Origin: an uncultured Odoribacter sp.
GTDB taxonomy: Bacteria; Bacteroidota; Bacteroidia; Bacteroidales; Marinifilaceae
Length of the DNA: 64,000 nt
Assembly: GCA_900541415.1 (NCBI GenBank)
Contig: UQJP01000002.1
Location: 62,001-126,000, forward strand
Reading direction: 5' to 3'
Numbering within the stretch: position 1 is the first letter of the stretch; every line of letters starts with the position of its first letter. The notes under the pieces are model-generated. The model saw only the letters and a program-made list of their open reading frames with translations, searched no databases and was not told the origin of the DNA. The position numbers and the translations under genes were made by a program. Below, in pieces: positions 23,809 to 33,646 of this stretch.

Positions 23809-25839
23809 ATGGAGAAATTCAAGAGAAATCTGATTACAACGGCTTTACCTTATGCTAACGGGCCTGTGCATATCGGGCATTTGGCAGGAGTGTATGTGCC
23901 GGCGGATATTTATGTGCGCTATCTGCGGCAGAAAGGTGAAGATGTGGTTTTCATCGGAGGTTCGGATGAACATGGTGTTCCCATTACGATAAAGGCACAG
24001 AAAGAAGGCGTAACCCCGCAGGATATTGTGGACAGATACCATAATATTATCAAGAATTCATTTGAAGAATTCGGTATTTCGTTTGATATTTATTCCCGTA
24101 CGAGTTCCCGTACCCACCATGAATTGTCGTCGGCTTTTTTCAAAAAATTATACGATGAAGGTAAATTCATTGAAAAAACGTCTATGCAGTTCTACGATGA
24201 AAAGGCAGGGCAGTTTTTGGCCGACCGCTATATTGTGGGGAAATGCCCCCATTGCGGAAATGAACGGGCCTACGGGGATCAGTGTGAGGCTTGCGGTACC
24301 AGTTTGAACGCTACCGACCTGATCGATCCGGTATCGGCGATCACCGGGAATAAACCGGAGTTAAAGGAAACCAAACACTGGTATTTGCCTTTGGATCAGT
24401 ATGAAGGCTGGCTGAAAGAGTGGATATTGGAAGGGCATAAGGAGTGGAAAAGCAATGTGTATGGCCAATGTAAATCGTGGCTGGACAATGGTTTGCAGCC
24501 CCGTGCCGTGACCCGTGACTTGGATTGGGGAGTTCCTGTGCCTTTGGACGAGGCGAAAGGTAAGGTACTGTATGTGTGGTTTGATGCCCCGATCGGATAT
24601 ATTTCTGCGACCAAAGATTTGACTCCCGATTGGGAGAAGTATTGGAAAGATCCCGAAACCCGGATGATTCATTTTATCGGGAAAGATAATATCGTGTTCC
24701 ATTGTATTATTTTCCCGGCTATGCTGAAAGCGGAGGGAAGCTATATCGTGCCGGATAATGTGCCGGCCAATGAGTTCCTGAATCTGGAAGGGGATAAGAT
24801 TTCCACTTCGCGGAATTGGGCGGTGTGGTTGCATGAGTATCTCCGTGATTTTGAAGGCAAGCAGGATGTGTTGCGCTATGTGCTGACAGCGAATGCTCCG
24901 GAAACAAAGGATAACGATTTTACATGGAAAGATTTCCAGACCCGGAATAACAGTGAATTGGTAGCGATTTATGGTAATTTTATCAATCGCACGATTGTGC
25001 TTACTCATAAATATTTCGGAGGGATTGTGCCGGAACGGGGAGAATTGACCGATTATGACCGTGAAGTGCTGGCGGAGATTCCCCAGATCATAGAACGGGT
25101 GGAAAAGAATCTGGATACGTTCCATTTCCGTGAGGGACTGAAAGAGTGTATGAATCTGGCGCGTTTGGGAAATAAGTATCTGGCCGATACCGAGCCGTGG
25201 AAGCTGATCAAGACGGATGAGGCCCGGGTGAAAACCGTGTTGAATATTTGTATGCAGATCGCTGCCGACCTTTCCACCCTGACCGAGCCTTTTATGCCGT
25301 TTAGCGCGGCTAAATTGCGGGAGTTCCTGAATATCGGAGCGCTGCCCTGGAATAAGATGGGGGCGGATGCCGTGGCTACGGGACATCAGATTCATGAAGC
25401 GGGATTGTTGTTTGAAAAGATCGAGGACGAGGCTATCCAGCAGCAGATCGACAGGTTGCAGGCCACCAAAAAAGAGAATGAAATGGCAAGTGCGAAAGCT
25501 GCGCCTGCCAAAGAAAATATATCTTTCGACGATTTCGCTAAGCTGGATATTCGCGTAGGCACGATTATAGCAGCCGAGAAAGTGGCAAAAACCAAAAAAC
25601 TGCTGAAATTGACCATCGACACGGGCATCGATACCCGTACGGTGGTTTCCGGCATAGCCGAATATTATACTCCGGAAGAAGTGGTGGGTAAGCAGGTGAG
25701 CATTTTGGTGAATCTGGCTCCTAAAGAGTTGAAAGGAATCTTGTCACAGGGAATGATTCTGATGGCAGAAAATGCAGACGGAAGCCTGTCGTTCGTTTCT
25801 CCTGATAAGGAAATCAAACCGGGCTCGGATATTAGATAA
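23809..25839 (+). CDS. metG: Methionine--tRNA ligase
   Basis: MetRS charges tRNA-Met, including the initiator. The 676-aa chain has HIGH at residues 21-24, a zinc knuckle (C146, C149, C159, C162), KISTS (K330, in place of KMSKS) and a C-terminal tRNA-binding OB domain from about residue 570 (FDDFAKLDIRVG). I start at 23809 (MEKFKRN) because the frame upstream is not conserved-looking and contains the -7 promoter element. A strong bidirectional terminator follows. Confidence 0.97.
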   Translation: MEKFKRNLITTALPYANGPVHIGHLAGVYVPADIYVRYLRQKGEDVVFIGGSDEHGVPITIKAQKEGVTPQDIVDRYHNIIKNSFEEFGISFDIYSRTSSRTHHELSSAFFKKLYDEGKFIEKTSMQFYDEKAGQFLADRYIVGKCPHCGNERAYGDQCEACGTSLNATDLIDPVSAITGNKPELKETKHWYLPLDQYEGWLKEWILEGHKEWKSNVYGQCKSWLDNGLQPRAVTRDLDWGVPVPLDEAKGKVLYVWFDAPIGYISATKDLTPDWEKYWKDPETRMIHFIGKDNIVFHCIIFPAMLKAEGSYIVPDNVPANEFLNLEGDKISTSRNWAVWLHEYLRDFEGKQDVLRYVLTANAPETKDNDFTWKDFQTRNNSELVAIYGNFINRTIVLTHKYFGGIVPERGELTDYDREVLAEIPQIIERVEKNLDTFHFREGLKECMNLARLGNKYLADTEPWKLIKTDEARVKTVLNICMQIAADLSTLTEPFMPFSAAKLREFLNIGALPWNKMGADAVATGHQIHEAGLLFEKIEDEAIQQQIDRLQATKKENEMASAKAAPAKENISFDDFAKLDIRVGTIIAAEKVAKTKKLLKLTIDTGIDTRTVVSGIAEYYTPEEVVGKQVSILVNLAPKELKGILSQGMILMAENADGSLSFVSPDKEIKPGSDIR

Positions 25840-25917
25840 CCGATTACCATTCGAAGCACTTTATTGTATGTCGTAGAAGCGTGGTTTTCGTGATTGCGTT
25901 TCAGGCATCGGATCATA

Positions 25918-25950
25918 AAAAACTCCGCCGGAAATCCCGGCGGAGTTTTT
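25918..25950. terminator. Bidirectional terminator between metG and TonB receptor
   Basis: A perfect 14-bp stem (AAAAACTCCGCCGG / CCGGCGGAGTTTTT) with a 5-nt loop. The A/T ends serve as T tails in both directions for the convergent genes. Confidence 0.9.
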
Positions 25951-25968
25951 GTTTCTAACTATTTGTTT

Positions 25969-28900
25969 TTAGAAAATGTATTTAATTCCTAACTGGCCTC
26001 TCCAACGGGAACTAAAATCGGAAATGGTAACCGGTTGGTAGTTGCCCCCTCCCAGGTATTGGAAGGTCTTCGTCCTGGCATCGTAACTGATGGGAGAATA
26101 AGTGTTGTTGCTCAAATAATTTTCTTTACCCCAGTTTTTGTTGAACATATTTCCAATGTTCAGCACGTCGAACGATACCTGGAAAGTATGGGTGCGGTTT
26201 CCGGCTTTGAACTTGAAGTCTTGCAGGATACGCAAATCGAAATGATGTTCGAAATCGAGGTTGGCGGCATTACGTTTGTAATACTCTCCCCGGTGTTTCT
26301 TCATATATTTATCATTTCCCAGGAATTGTTTTAAGTCGGCACGTTGCTGGTCTGCCGTTTTATCGGTATTGTTGGTGGAAAACTGCATCTGGTCGATCTG
26401 CGCATCCGTAGGGATGAAGATCAGGTCGTTACCGTTGGAACCGTCGTTGTTCAGGTCGCCGTAATACGTCACGTTGTAGGGCGTTCCGCTTTGTCCGGTG
26501 TAAACCAGGGTTGCCGTTGTCCTGAAATGTTTCGCATAGGCTTTGCTATACGATATGGAAGCAACGACCCGGTGAGGGATGTTAAAGTCGGAAAATCCCA
26601 GTTCCGGGCTGTTCGGAAATCCAATGGTTTCATTGTACCGCCAGTTGGAGAAAGCCACCGACGATCCTGCGGAGTTGACGGATTTACTTTGTGCAAAGGT
26701 ATAGGCTGCCGTAGCATCTAATCCGAAAGCGAACGATTTATCCAGTTTCAGTGAGAAGTTATAGGTGTAGCCTTTGTGCGTATTTCCCAGGTACATAAAA
26801 TTGGTGTAAGCCGGGTTTACCTTGTTTTTAAACATTGGACGGTCGTCGAAATCCAGGCCGAGGGTAGAAGCTACGGTTTCATCGGTTTGCTGGATGTTCA
26901 GGTCTTTATATACGATGTCGTTCAATGTTTTGGAATATAAGCCTTCCAGAGTGGCTTTCATACCGAAGTTGAAGGTATATTCATAAGCCAGGTTGAAACG
27001 CAGGTTTTGAGTGAATTTGAATTTCTTATCGAAGATATTCACTTCTGTGGTTGCCGCCGTCGCATTTTGCAGCATTTCATATTGAGTGTGCGGGTTTGTG
27101 TTGAAATAAATTCCGCTCGGAAGTGAAGAATTGCTGTAAAATGCATACTTCAGGAATTCCATACCTGTGTTTGAGAAGCTGTTGCTTAACCATACGAACG
27201 GAATACGTCCGGTAAAGATTCCCACGCCACCGCGAATTAAATGGCTGCGGTCTTCATCCGGATTCCAATGGAAACCCACACGTGGTGACCACATCGGTCT
27301 GGCTTTCGGTTTGGCATTGGTTTTTACGTCATATTCCTGCGCAATGTCGGAGTTGTTGAAGTCCGGATTTTCGGTAGGGCGGTCGAGCAGCAACGGGATG
27401 TCGATACGTACACCGTAGGTCAGGTTGAAATTGTTGCTGATGTTCCAGTTGTCCTGTACATAAAATCCTAATTGCATCGCTCCGAATTTGGGTGCGTAGT
27501 CGGCCTTTCCGGTGCGTTCGATGTTGGACTGGCCGTAGAAGAACTGATCCGGTTTATTTTGCAGGAAGTTGTCGATTGAATTGAACGTGTAGGAACCGTA
27601 CAAATTCTGGATAAACAGGTTTTTGAAGAAATAAAGTTCGTTGTGTGTTCCGAAGGTTAAATGGTGGTTACCTACCAGCCAGCTAAAGTTGTCGGTCAGC
27701 GAGATAATATCCTGATTCAGGGAGTTAGCCATGGAAGAATATTCTGTTCCTAAAGTAATGGCATCGTTGCTGCCGTCTTTGATCGTGATGCTGGGGAACG
27801 GATCGCCTTTCGGATCGCGGGAATCGCGAACACGTACATAAGAAGCCCGCAATTCGTTGTTCATGGCGTCTTTGATCCGGGAATTCAATTCCACAATCCA
27901 GGAATTTGTTTTGTTACTGAATTCAAAAGCGGCATCGGAAGCGTATAGTTTACCGGCGGAACGCGGGAAGCTTAATTTTTTAGCTCCTACATAGCTATAT
28001 CGTGCGCTTAATTTGTGGCGGTCGTTGATGTTCCAGTCCAGTTTCACACTTGCTTTATCGGAACGGGTGTAAACATCCTGCTTGTCGAAATTGGCGGAAT
28101 AAGTTCCGTCGGTGAGTGTGTTCAGATGATCTAATATCTGATCGATTTTTTCTTCCGAGAAATTCGATCCGTCGTTCAGGTTGTTCGACGTGGGATAAGA
28201 TTTATCGGTCCGCTCGTAGTTGGCGAAGAAAAATAATTTATCTTTCAGGATGGGACCTCCTACGGTTAAACCGAACTGATAATCGTGTTGTTTTATCAAC
28301 CGTTCCCGTTTCTGTCCTTCTCGCAGTGTTCCCGGTGTTTTTCCGGTTAAGCCTTGATTATTTCCGAAGAAATAAGCCGTACCGTGAAATTCGTTCGTTC
28401 CCGATTTCGTGATGGCATTGATGCCTCCGCCCGTGAATCCCGACTGACGAACGTCGAAAGGGGCGATATTCACCTGAATTTGTTCGATGGTTTCCAAAGA
28501 CACGGGCTCTACGGAAGTCTGTCCGCCGTTTGTTCCGTTTGAAGTCAGGCCGAATACATCGTTGTTCATCGCGCCGTCGATCTGGAAGCTATTGTAGCGG
28601 TTGTTTGCTCCGGCAAATGAAATCGCTCCGTTGGAATTAACAGAAGCCTGAGGAGTGAGGCGTGTGAGGTCGGTGATACTCCGGCTCACGGTGGGCAGGG
28701 AATTGATCTGCCGCATGGAAAAGTTCGTAGCTGTTCCGTTTTTCGATGAATTGCCCGATTCTCCCAGCACGAGTACTTCTTGCAGGGTTTGTGAAGCGGG
28801 TTTCATCACGGTGTTCATCACAAAAGATTCTCCCAGTTTCAGGGTGATATTTTCCAGCTTTTCAGTTTGATAGCCGATAAAAGATACCGTGATCTCGTAT

Positions 28901-29118
28901 GGTCCTCCGGGACGCATTCCCTGTAAGGTAAAGCGTCCGTCTATGTTGGTCACTGTCCCGTATCGGGTGCCCGAGGGAAGGTGGATCGCCAGTACGGTTG
29001 CTCCGGGGAGATAACCGTTCTCTTCTTTCACCTGTCCGTTGATACCGGAGGTTGTAACCTGGGCAAAAACAGTCTGGATTAGGAAAAGTAGCACAATAAG
29101 AGTGTAGATGTGTTTCAT
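25969..29118 (-). CDS. Oar-like TonB-dependent outer-membrane receptor
   Basis: A 1049-aa outer-membrane protein with a signal peptide ending at VFAQ. A carboxypeptidase-like regulatory domain (about 22-110, GQVKEENGYLPGATVLA) is followed by a plug domain (about 115-250, with FQIDGAMNNDVFG and GGGINAITKSGTNEFHG) and a beta-barrel ending in the aromatic residue F (IKYIF). This is the Oar branch of TonB receptors rather than SusC: no SusD gene is adjacent. The ligand is unknown; neighbours with nucleotidase and hexosaminidase activity hint at nucleotide- or glycan-derived substrates, but it has its own promoter. Confidence 0.9.
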   Translation of the reverse strand: MKHIYTLIVLLFLIQTVFAQVTTSGINGQVKEENGYLPGATVLAIHLPSGTRYGTVTNIDGRFTLQGMRPGGPYEITVSFIGYQTEKLENITLKLGESFVMNTVMKPASQTLQEVLVLGESGNSSKNGTATNFSMRQINSLPTVSRSITDLTRLTPQASVNSNGAISFAGANNRYNSFQIDGAMNNDVFGLTSNGTNGGQTSVEPVSLETIEQIQVNIAPFDVRQSGFTGGGINAITKSGTNEFHGTAYFFGNNQGLTGKTPGTLREGQKRERLIKQHDYQFGLTVGGPILKDKLFFFANYERTDKSYPTSNNLNDGSNFSEEKIDQILDHLNTLTDGTYSANFDKQDVYTRSDKASVKLDWNINDRHKLSARYSYVGAKKLSFPRSAGKLYASDAAFEFSNKTNSWIVELNSRIKDAMNNELRASYVRVRDSRDPKGDPFPSITIKDGSNDAITLGTEYSSMANSLNQDIISLTDNFSWLVGNHHLTFGTHNELYFFKNLFIQNLYGSYTFNSIDNFLQNKPDQFFYGQSNIERTGKADYAPKFGAMQLGFYVQDNWNISNNFNLTYGVRIDIPLLLDRPTENPDFNNSDIAQEYDVKTNAKPKARPMWSPRVGFHWNPDEDRSHLIRGGVGIFTGRIPFVWLSNSFSNTGMEFLKYAFYSNSSLPSGIYFNTNPHTQYEMLQNATAATTEVNIFDKKFKFTQNLRFNLAYEYTFNFGMKATLEGLYSKTLNDIVYKDLNIQQTDETVASTLGLDFDDRPMFKNKVNPAYTNFMYLGNTHKGYTYNFSLKLDKSFAFGLDATAAYTFAQSKSVNSAGSSVAFSNWRYNETIGFPNSPELGFSDFNIPHRVVASISYSKAYAKHFRTTATLVYTGQSGTPYNVTYYGDLNNDGSNGNDLIFIPTDAQIDQMQFSTNNTDKTADQQRADLKQFLGNDKYMKKHRGEYYKRNAANLDFEHHFDLRILQDFKFKAGNRTHTFQVSFDVLNIGNMFNKNWGKENYLSNNTYSPISYDARTKTFQYLGGGNYQPVTISDFSSRWRGQLGIKYIF

Positions 29119-29219
29119 TTTCGCGTGATTGTTAATGTATTGAATTTTATGATTGTATGTGTTTTTTAGGTTCTGATGATTAAAAAATAATGCCGTTTGA
29201 TTGATTAAGAATAAACAAA

Positions 29220-29227
29220 CAAATTTA
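29220..29227 (-). promoter_or_regulatory. -7 element of Oar-like receptor gene
   Basis: TAAATTTG on the minus strand, a perfect match, about 101 nt before the ATG at 29118. No -33 at 19 nt was seen. Confidence 0.5.
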
Positions 29228-29285
29228 TGCTTTTTTATGAATGGTCTTCCTGCTTTGTGAAAAATATTTTTCGTTTTGCAAAAAA

Positions 29286-31052
29286 TTATTTCGTAGGGTA
29301 TAGTAACTGGTAATCCCGTTCTTTTCCGGCTTCAAACCAGGCTTCCGGCACTACTTTCCAGTCGTTCCGGCATTGGGGAGTGAAAACCTTGCGGGCTTTG
29401 ATATATTCCAGAATGTAATAGCGCACATCTTTTTCCTTGATAGATACAATCCGGCTGAGCATATCCTCTTTGGTCAGTCCGACCCCTTTGGTCAGATGTC
29501 CTCCTCCTCCGTTTCCCCGGTATGAGTTGATCGCAACCAGATAGGTGCTGTCGGCATAAAAAGGCTTTCCATCGGACATCGAATGGATTTTTACCCGGCT
29601 TCCCGGTGTTTTGCTGACATCTACCGTATAGCGGATTCCCGCTGCGCACGAAAAATTGAAAAAGTCGTTTACCAGTACATAAAAGCCGTGATGGCCGTTC
29701 ATGGGCTCTCCTTTTTCATCCAGAAGGAAATTGAGCAAATGGTCTTTGGACGAACGCATCGTGTTGTATTGCAGGCCGTAGGCATATTCAAGATAACGGT
29801 GTATTTCCTCTCCTGTAAATTTCATGGTATACAGGCCGTTTTCGTATTTATACAGGTTGAACATATCCCGGATCGTTATCGTGCCTTTGTTGATTTGTGC
29901 ATCCCGCTGCAATATGGTGCTGAAAGAAATTTCGGCTCCCGTACAGGCCAGTTGTGCATTATGGATCAGGTCGGTAAAGGCAGAAGGACCGAACATGCCT
30001 TCCCGTCCGGATACGGCTTCGGTGAAAGTTCCTATTTTCGTATCGATATAATCTTTCACTTTTTCCAGGTCGGTCTGGAAACGCTGGTTATATTCGGGGT
30101 CTTGTTCCAGTTTGTCCAGTTCGATCAGTTCCGCTTTATATTTTTTATGGTATTTCCCTTCTTTCCTTTTAAGATGTATGGCCACTTTCCCGACACAGGA
30201 AGCATGGGAGCGCGGGTCGATGATCTGCACTTGTTGCCCCACATCGTTTGTAATGAGTTCCACTTTTTCCTGATGGTCATGTCCGAGGACTACGACGTCG
30301 AAGCCTTCCACTTTTTGAGCCACCAACATACTGGCGTTTTCATTGCTGGGTGTGTGTTCGTTTTCCCCGTTATATGTGTAGTCGAATCCGGAATGGAATA
30401 ATCCGATAAGCAGGTCGGGCTTTTCTTCTTCCTGGATTTTAGGAACCCAGTGTTTCGCTGTTTCCACCATGTCCATAAATTCCATCCCGCTCCACAGATG
30501 GCGTGGCAGCCATTTCGGGATGCCGGGGGTGATCATGCCCAAAACAACGATTTTAATTCCTTTGTGGAAGATAACCGTATAGGGTTTGAAATAGGGTTTT
30601 CCGGTTCGCAGGTCGATTACGTTGGCCGCTAACCAGGGAAATTGAAATTCGCCTTTTACTTTATCGTATACTTTGTGTCCGGCTTCTATGTCGTGGTTAC
30701 CCACGGCCGCCGCGTCATATTCTAAATAATTCATGACCCTGGAAGTCAGGTTCATGGTTTCCGTGTCGATAAAGTTGGAATAATAGTTGGAAGGTTGTCC
30801 CTGTAAAAAGTCGCCTCCGTCGAGTAGGATATAATCTTTTTTACCTTCCTGCCTGATGTTTTTTAGGAATTGTGAGAGGTTGGAGAGGCTTTGATTGGTA
30901 GGCTTGTTCTCTTTCAGGTCGAAATTAAAAATGCTTCCGTGTACGTCTGTCGTACAATAGAGTGTGATGGTGTCTTCCTGTGGTTTGTGTGTACATGCGG
31001 AAAGCACTCCTGTTAGAAGTGCTATCCACATGATCTTTGAAAATAAATTCAT
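29286..31052 (-). CDS. 5'-nucleotidase / 2',3'-cyclic phosphodiesterase family lipoprotein
   Basis: A 588-aa lipoprotein (lipobox LSAC, C20) of the UshA/CpdB family, which removes phosphate from nucleotides outside the inner membrane. The metallophosphoesterase domain (about 28-300) shows TTDVHG (residues 34-39), GGDFLQG, VGNHDIEAGH and GHDH. The C-terminal 5'-nucleotidase domain (about 335-550) shows GREGMFGPSAFTDLI and the stacking/recognition region NSYRGNGGGGHLT. The NSYRGNGGGG type suggests 2',3'-cyclic nucleotides as well as 5'-nucleotides. It begins 5 bp after the hexosaminidase stop, so the two are co-transcribed. Confidence 0.88.
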   Translation of the reverse strand: MNLFSKIMWIALLTGVLSACTHKPQEDTITLYCTTDVHGSIFNFDLKENKPTNQSLSNLSQFLKNIRQEGKKDYILLDGGDFLQGQPSNYYSNFIDTETMNLTSRVMNYLEYDAAAVGNHDIEAGHKVYDKVKGEFQFPWLAANVIDLRTGKPYFKPYTVIFHKGIKIVVLGMITPGIPKWLPRHLWSGMEFMDMVETAKHWVPKIQEEEKPDLLIGLFHSGFDYTYNGENEHTPSNENASMLVAQKVEGFDVVVLGHDHQEKVELITNDVGQQVQIIDPRSHASCVGKVAIHLKRKEGKYHKKYKAELIELDKLEQDPEYNQRFQTDLEKVKDYIDTKIGTFTEAVSGREGMFGPSAFTDLIHNAQLACTGAEISFSTILQRDAQINKGTITIRDMFNLYKYENGLYTMKFTGEEIHRYLEYAYGLQYNTMRSSKDHLLNFLLDEKGEPMNGHHGFYVLVNDFFNFSCAAGIRYTVDVSKTPGSRVKIHSMSDGKPFYADSTYLVAINSYRGNGGGGHLTKGVGLTKEDMLSRIVSIKEKDVRYYILEYIKARKVFTPQCRNDWKVVPEAWFEAGKERDYQLLYPTK

Positions 31053-31057
31053 TTAAA

Positions 31058-32710
31058 TTATTGTTCTTTTTTAACCTCTTCGGTAGTTGTTGCTGCTTTA
31101 TTCAAAATGTGTTTGGCATAGTTATAACCCAGTGCTTCATACCTGTCGGTCAGTCCGATAGCCCTTCTTTCGAAATCAGCGTAATCTTTTTGTGCTACCG
31201 GGGTCCATGCCACTTCGGCCAGAGCTGCCATACGGGGTAATACCATATATTGCACATGGCTGAATGTCTTGATATATTCTGCCCAAAGGTTAGCTTGCGC
31301 CCCGATTACCATGTCGGCTTCTTCTGCGGTCAGTCCGGCTGTCGGATCCAGGCTATATACTTTGGCTACATCTACGAATCCTCCGATGCCGAAAGGTTCG
31401 TTCTTCGTGTCTTTCGACTGATAGTAATCCAGATAAACATAGTTATTGGGAGTCATGATAACGTGGTTGCCCGATTTTGCGGCTGCAATACCACCTTTGG
31501 TTCCTCGCCAAGACATAACAGTAGCTGTCTTTGAAAGGCCTCCTTCCAAGATTTCGTCCCAACCGATTAATTTTTTCCCTTTTGAATTCAGGTAGTTTTC
31601 CATGCGATGTACTACATAGCTCTGTAATTCATATTCGTTTTTCAGTTTTTCTTTCTTGATGCGAGCCTGACATTTTTTACATTTTTTCCAGGCTGTTTTG
31701 GGACATTCGTCACCACCGATATGAATATATTCCGAGGGGAAAAGCGGAATTACTTCATCGAATACGCCTTCCCAAAATTCAAAGGTTTTGTCGTTTCCGG
31801 CACAATACACTTCGTCGAATACGCCCCATTCTCTTGCCACTTCATACGGGCCTCCGGTACAGCCTAATTCCGGATAAGCTGCCAGGGCTGCTCTGGCGTG
31901 TCCCGGAAGCTCGATTTCCGGAATAACTGTGATATAGCGGTCTGCTGCATATTTTACAATTTCTTTGATTTCTTCCTGTGTGTAGAAACCACTTACCGGA
32001 ACATCATCGTATTTACCGGAATTACGTCCGATCACCGTATTGGGGCGGTTGCTGCCGATTTCGGTTAATTTCGGATATTTTTTTATTTCGATTCTCCAGC
32101 CCTGATCGTCGGTCAGATGCCAGTGGAAACGGTCGAATTTATGGAGAGCCATCATGTCGATGTAAGTTTTTACGCTATCAACCGGGAAGAAATGACGGCA
32201 AACGTCCAGCATCATACCCCGATAGCCGAAACGGGGTTCATCCTGAATGTTTACATTCTGAATTTCGATGGATTTCATTTTTTCGCCTTTTTCGATTCCT
32301 GTCGGCATCATTTGGCGCAGGCTTTGGTAAGCATAAAATACGCCTTGCGAACTACCGGCTTTGATGTCGATTCCTTTCGAGGTGACATTCAGGGTATAGG
32401 TTTCGGCTTTCATTTCCGGGGTAACGGTCACATTGATCGCTTTATTTTTTGCAGCTCCTTCTTCGATCTGTAAAGGCGCTCCGAAAGAAGCGGCTACCAG
32501 TTTGCTCATAAATTCGTTGGCGGGAGTCAGGTCGTTTGCTCCGGCAACGACATTGATGACTGTCTTTGGCGTGAGTTTGAAACAACCCTGTTGCACTTCT
32601 ACTGAAACAGGTTTGGGAATAATGTTTACTTCTTTCATACTTTTGCATTCGCAAGAGCATAAAGCGATACTGCACAATACAGCTAAAAAGAGAGTGTGGA
32701 TAACTTTCAT
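31058..32710 (-). CDS. Beta-N-acetylhexosaminidase, GH20
   Basis: A 550-aa exported enzyme with a lipoprotein-type N-terminus (LCSIALCSC; Cys18 or Cys20). An N-terminal GH20b-like domain (about 28-155) precedes the catalytic TIM barrel with RGMMLDVCRHFFPVD, FHWHLTDDQGWRIEI and the catalytic pair D334-E335 in HIGGDECPK. It removes terminal GlcNAc or GalNAc from glycans such as mucin or chitooligosaccharides. First of a two-gene operon with the nucleotidase; the pairing would allow stripping of both sugar and phosphate from nutrient sources. Confidence 0.93.
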   Translation of the reverse strand: MKVIHTLFLAVLCSIALCSCECKSMKEVNIIPKPVSVEVQQGCFKLTPKTVINVVAGANDLTPANEFMSKLVAASFGAPLQIEEGAAKNKAINVTVTPEMKAETYTLNVTSKGIDIKAGSSQGVFYAYQSLRQMMPTGIEKGEKMKSIEIQNVNIQDEPRFGYRGMMLDVCRHFFPVDSVKTYIDMMALHKFDRFHWHLTDDQGWRIEIKKYPKLTEIGSNRPNTVIGRNSGKYDDVPVSGFYTQEEIKEIVKYAADRYITVIPEIELPGHARAALAAYPELGCTGGPYEVAREWGVFDEVYCAGNDKTFEFWEGVFDEVIPLFPSEYIHIGGDECPKTAWKKCKKCQARIKKEKLKNEYELQSYVVHRMENYLNSKGKKLIGWDEILEGGLSKTATVMSWRGTKGGIAAAKSGNHVIMTPNNYVYLDYYQSKDTKNEPFGIGGFVDVAKVYSLDPTAGLTAEEADMVIGAQANLWAEYIKTFSHVQYMVLPRMAALAEVAWTPVAQKDYADFERRAIGLTDRYEALGYNYAKHILNKAATTTEEVKKEQ

Positions 32711-32760
32711 TGTTAGTTAATTTTAAGTATTTATTGATTGAAATTTTCCCATTCAGGGCG

Positions 32761-32790
32761 CAATGTAAGAAATATATTTGACTTTTACAA
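32761..32790 (-). promoter_or_regulatory. Candidate promoter of hexosaminidase-nucleotidase operon
   Basis: On the minus strand TTG (32788-32790) and TACATTG (32761-32767) are 20 nt apart, close to consensus, and the -7 lies about 50 nt before the ATG. Confidence 0.4.
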
Positions 32791-32958
32791 TCTTTTAACA
32801 GTAAAGAATCGTATCAATATAGTGAAACAAATGAGGGTTAATGTTTGTTAATAATAAAAAGCCTTATTTTAGACGAGAACTTGTGTTATTTGCTAATTTT
32901 TGTGTTTATTTGGAGAATAAATGTAGGAATGTAGGGGGAATGGTTAAGTTGAATAATT

Positions 32959-33459
32959 ATGTTGCATTACAGGGAAGCAACTTTATCGGATTTAGACTGG
33001 ATTGTTGATGTTTATAACTCTACCATCCCGGAAAAAATGGTTACGGCCGATACAGAGCCGGTGACCGTCACAAGTCGGTTGGATTGGTTTAAAGGGCACG
33101 ATATTCGCAGACGGCCGCTTTGGATTGTGGAAAACGAGAATAAAGAGGCCGTAGGCTGGGTAAGCCTGCAATCGTTTTATGGACGTCCTGCTTATGACGC
33201 CACGGTAGAGGTCAGTATTTATTTAGAAGAGCGGCAAAGAGGCCACGGTTACGGAAAAATGATTCTGGAGTATTGCCTGGAACAGGCTCCGAAATTGGGG
33301 GTGAAAACTTTGCTCGGATTTATTTTCGCACACAATGCTCCGAGTTTAGGGCTTTTTCAAAGGCTGGGCTTTGAAGTTTGGGGCACTTTTCCTAAGATCG
33401 CCCTTTTGGGGGATGAAGAAAAAGACCTTAAAATTTTAGGAAAACGTTTGCCGGAATGA
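32959..33459 (+). CDS. GNAT family N-acetyltransferase
   Basis: A 166-aa cytoplasmic acetyl-CoA-dependent acetyltransferase resembling phosphinothricin/methionine sulfoximine acetyltransferases (start HYREATLSDLDWIVDVYN, DWFKGH near residue 35). The acetyl-CoA pyrophosphate loop is QRGHGYGK near residue 93. The substrate is not known; the Pat-like subfamily acts on small amino-acid analogues. It stands alone. Confidence 0.85.
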   Translation: MLHYREATLSDLDWIVDVYNSTIPEKMVTADTEPVTVTSRLDWFKGHDIRRRPLWIVENENKEAVGWVSLQSFYGRPAYDATVEVSIYLEERQRGHGYGKMILEYCLEQAPKLGVKTLLGFIFAHNAPSLGLFQRLGFEVWGTFPKIALLGDEEKDLKILGKRLPE

Positions 33460-33646
33460 AACGCGGCTTTAAAATGTTTATCGGTTGTGGGAGGAGTGTC
33501 TTTATTCCTTTCAGGTTTAAAGAAGGAAGGGATGGTAGGTTTACAAAATATTTTTATAAATAAATATATTCGTATTTTGTGTGATTTTAATGTTTAATGT
33601 TTTATCTTTAACTGTTCTTTCGGGAATGTTAATGTTGTGAATTGGT

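Noticed and set aside
24361..25395. 344-codon open frame on the minus strand inside metG
   Set aside because: It is antisense to a well-conserved MetRS core, has no family motif and is rich in His/Pro/Ile as expected from a shadow frame.
25969..29118. Treating the Oar-like receptor as part of a polysaccharide utilisation locus
   Set aside because: No SusD, sigma/anti-sigma pair or hybrid regulator is adjacent; the only glycoside hydrolase nearby is on a separate operon with a nucleotidase.
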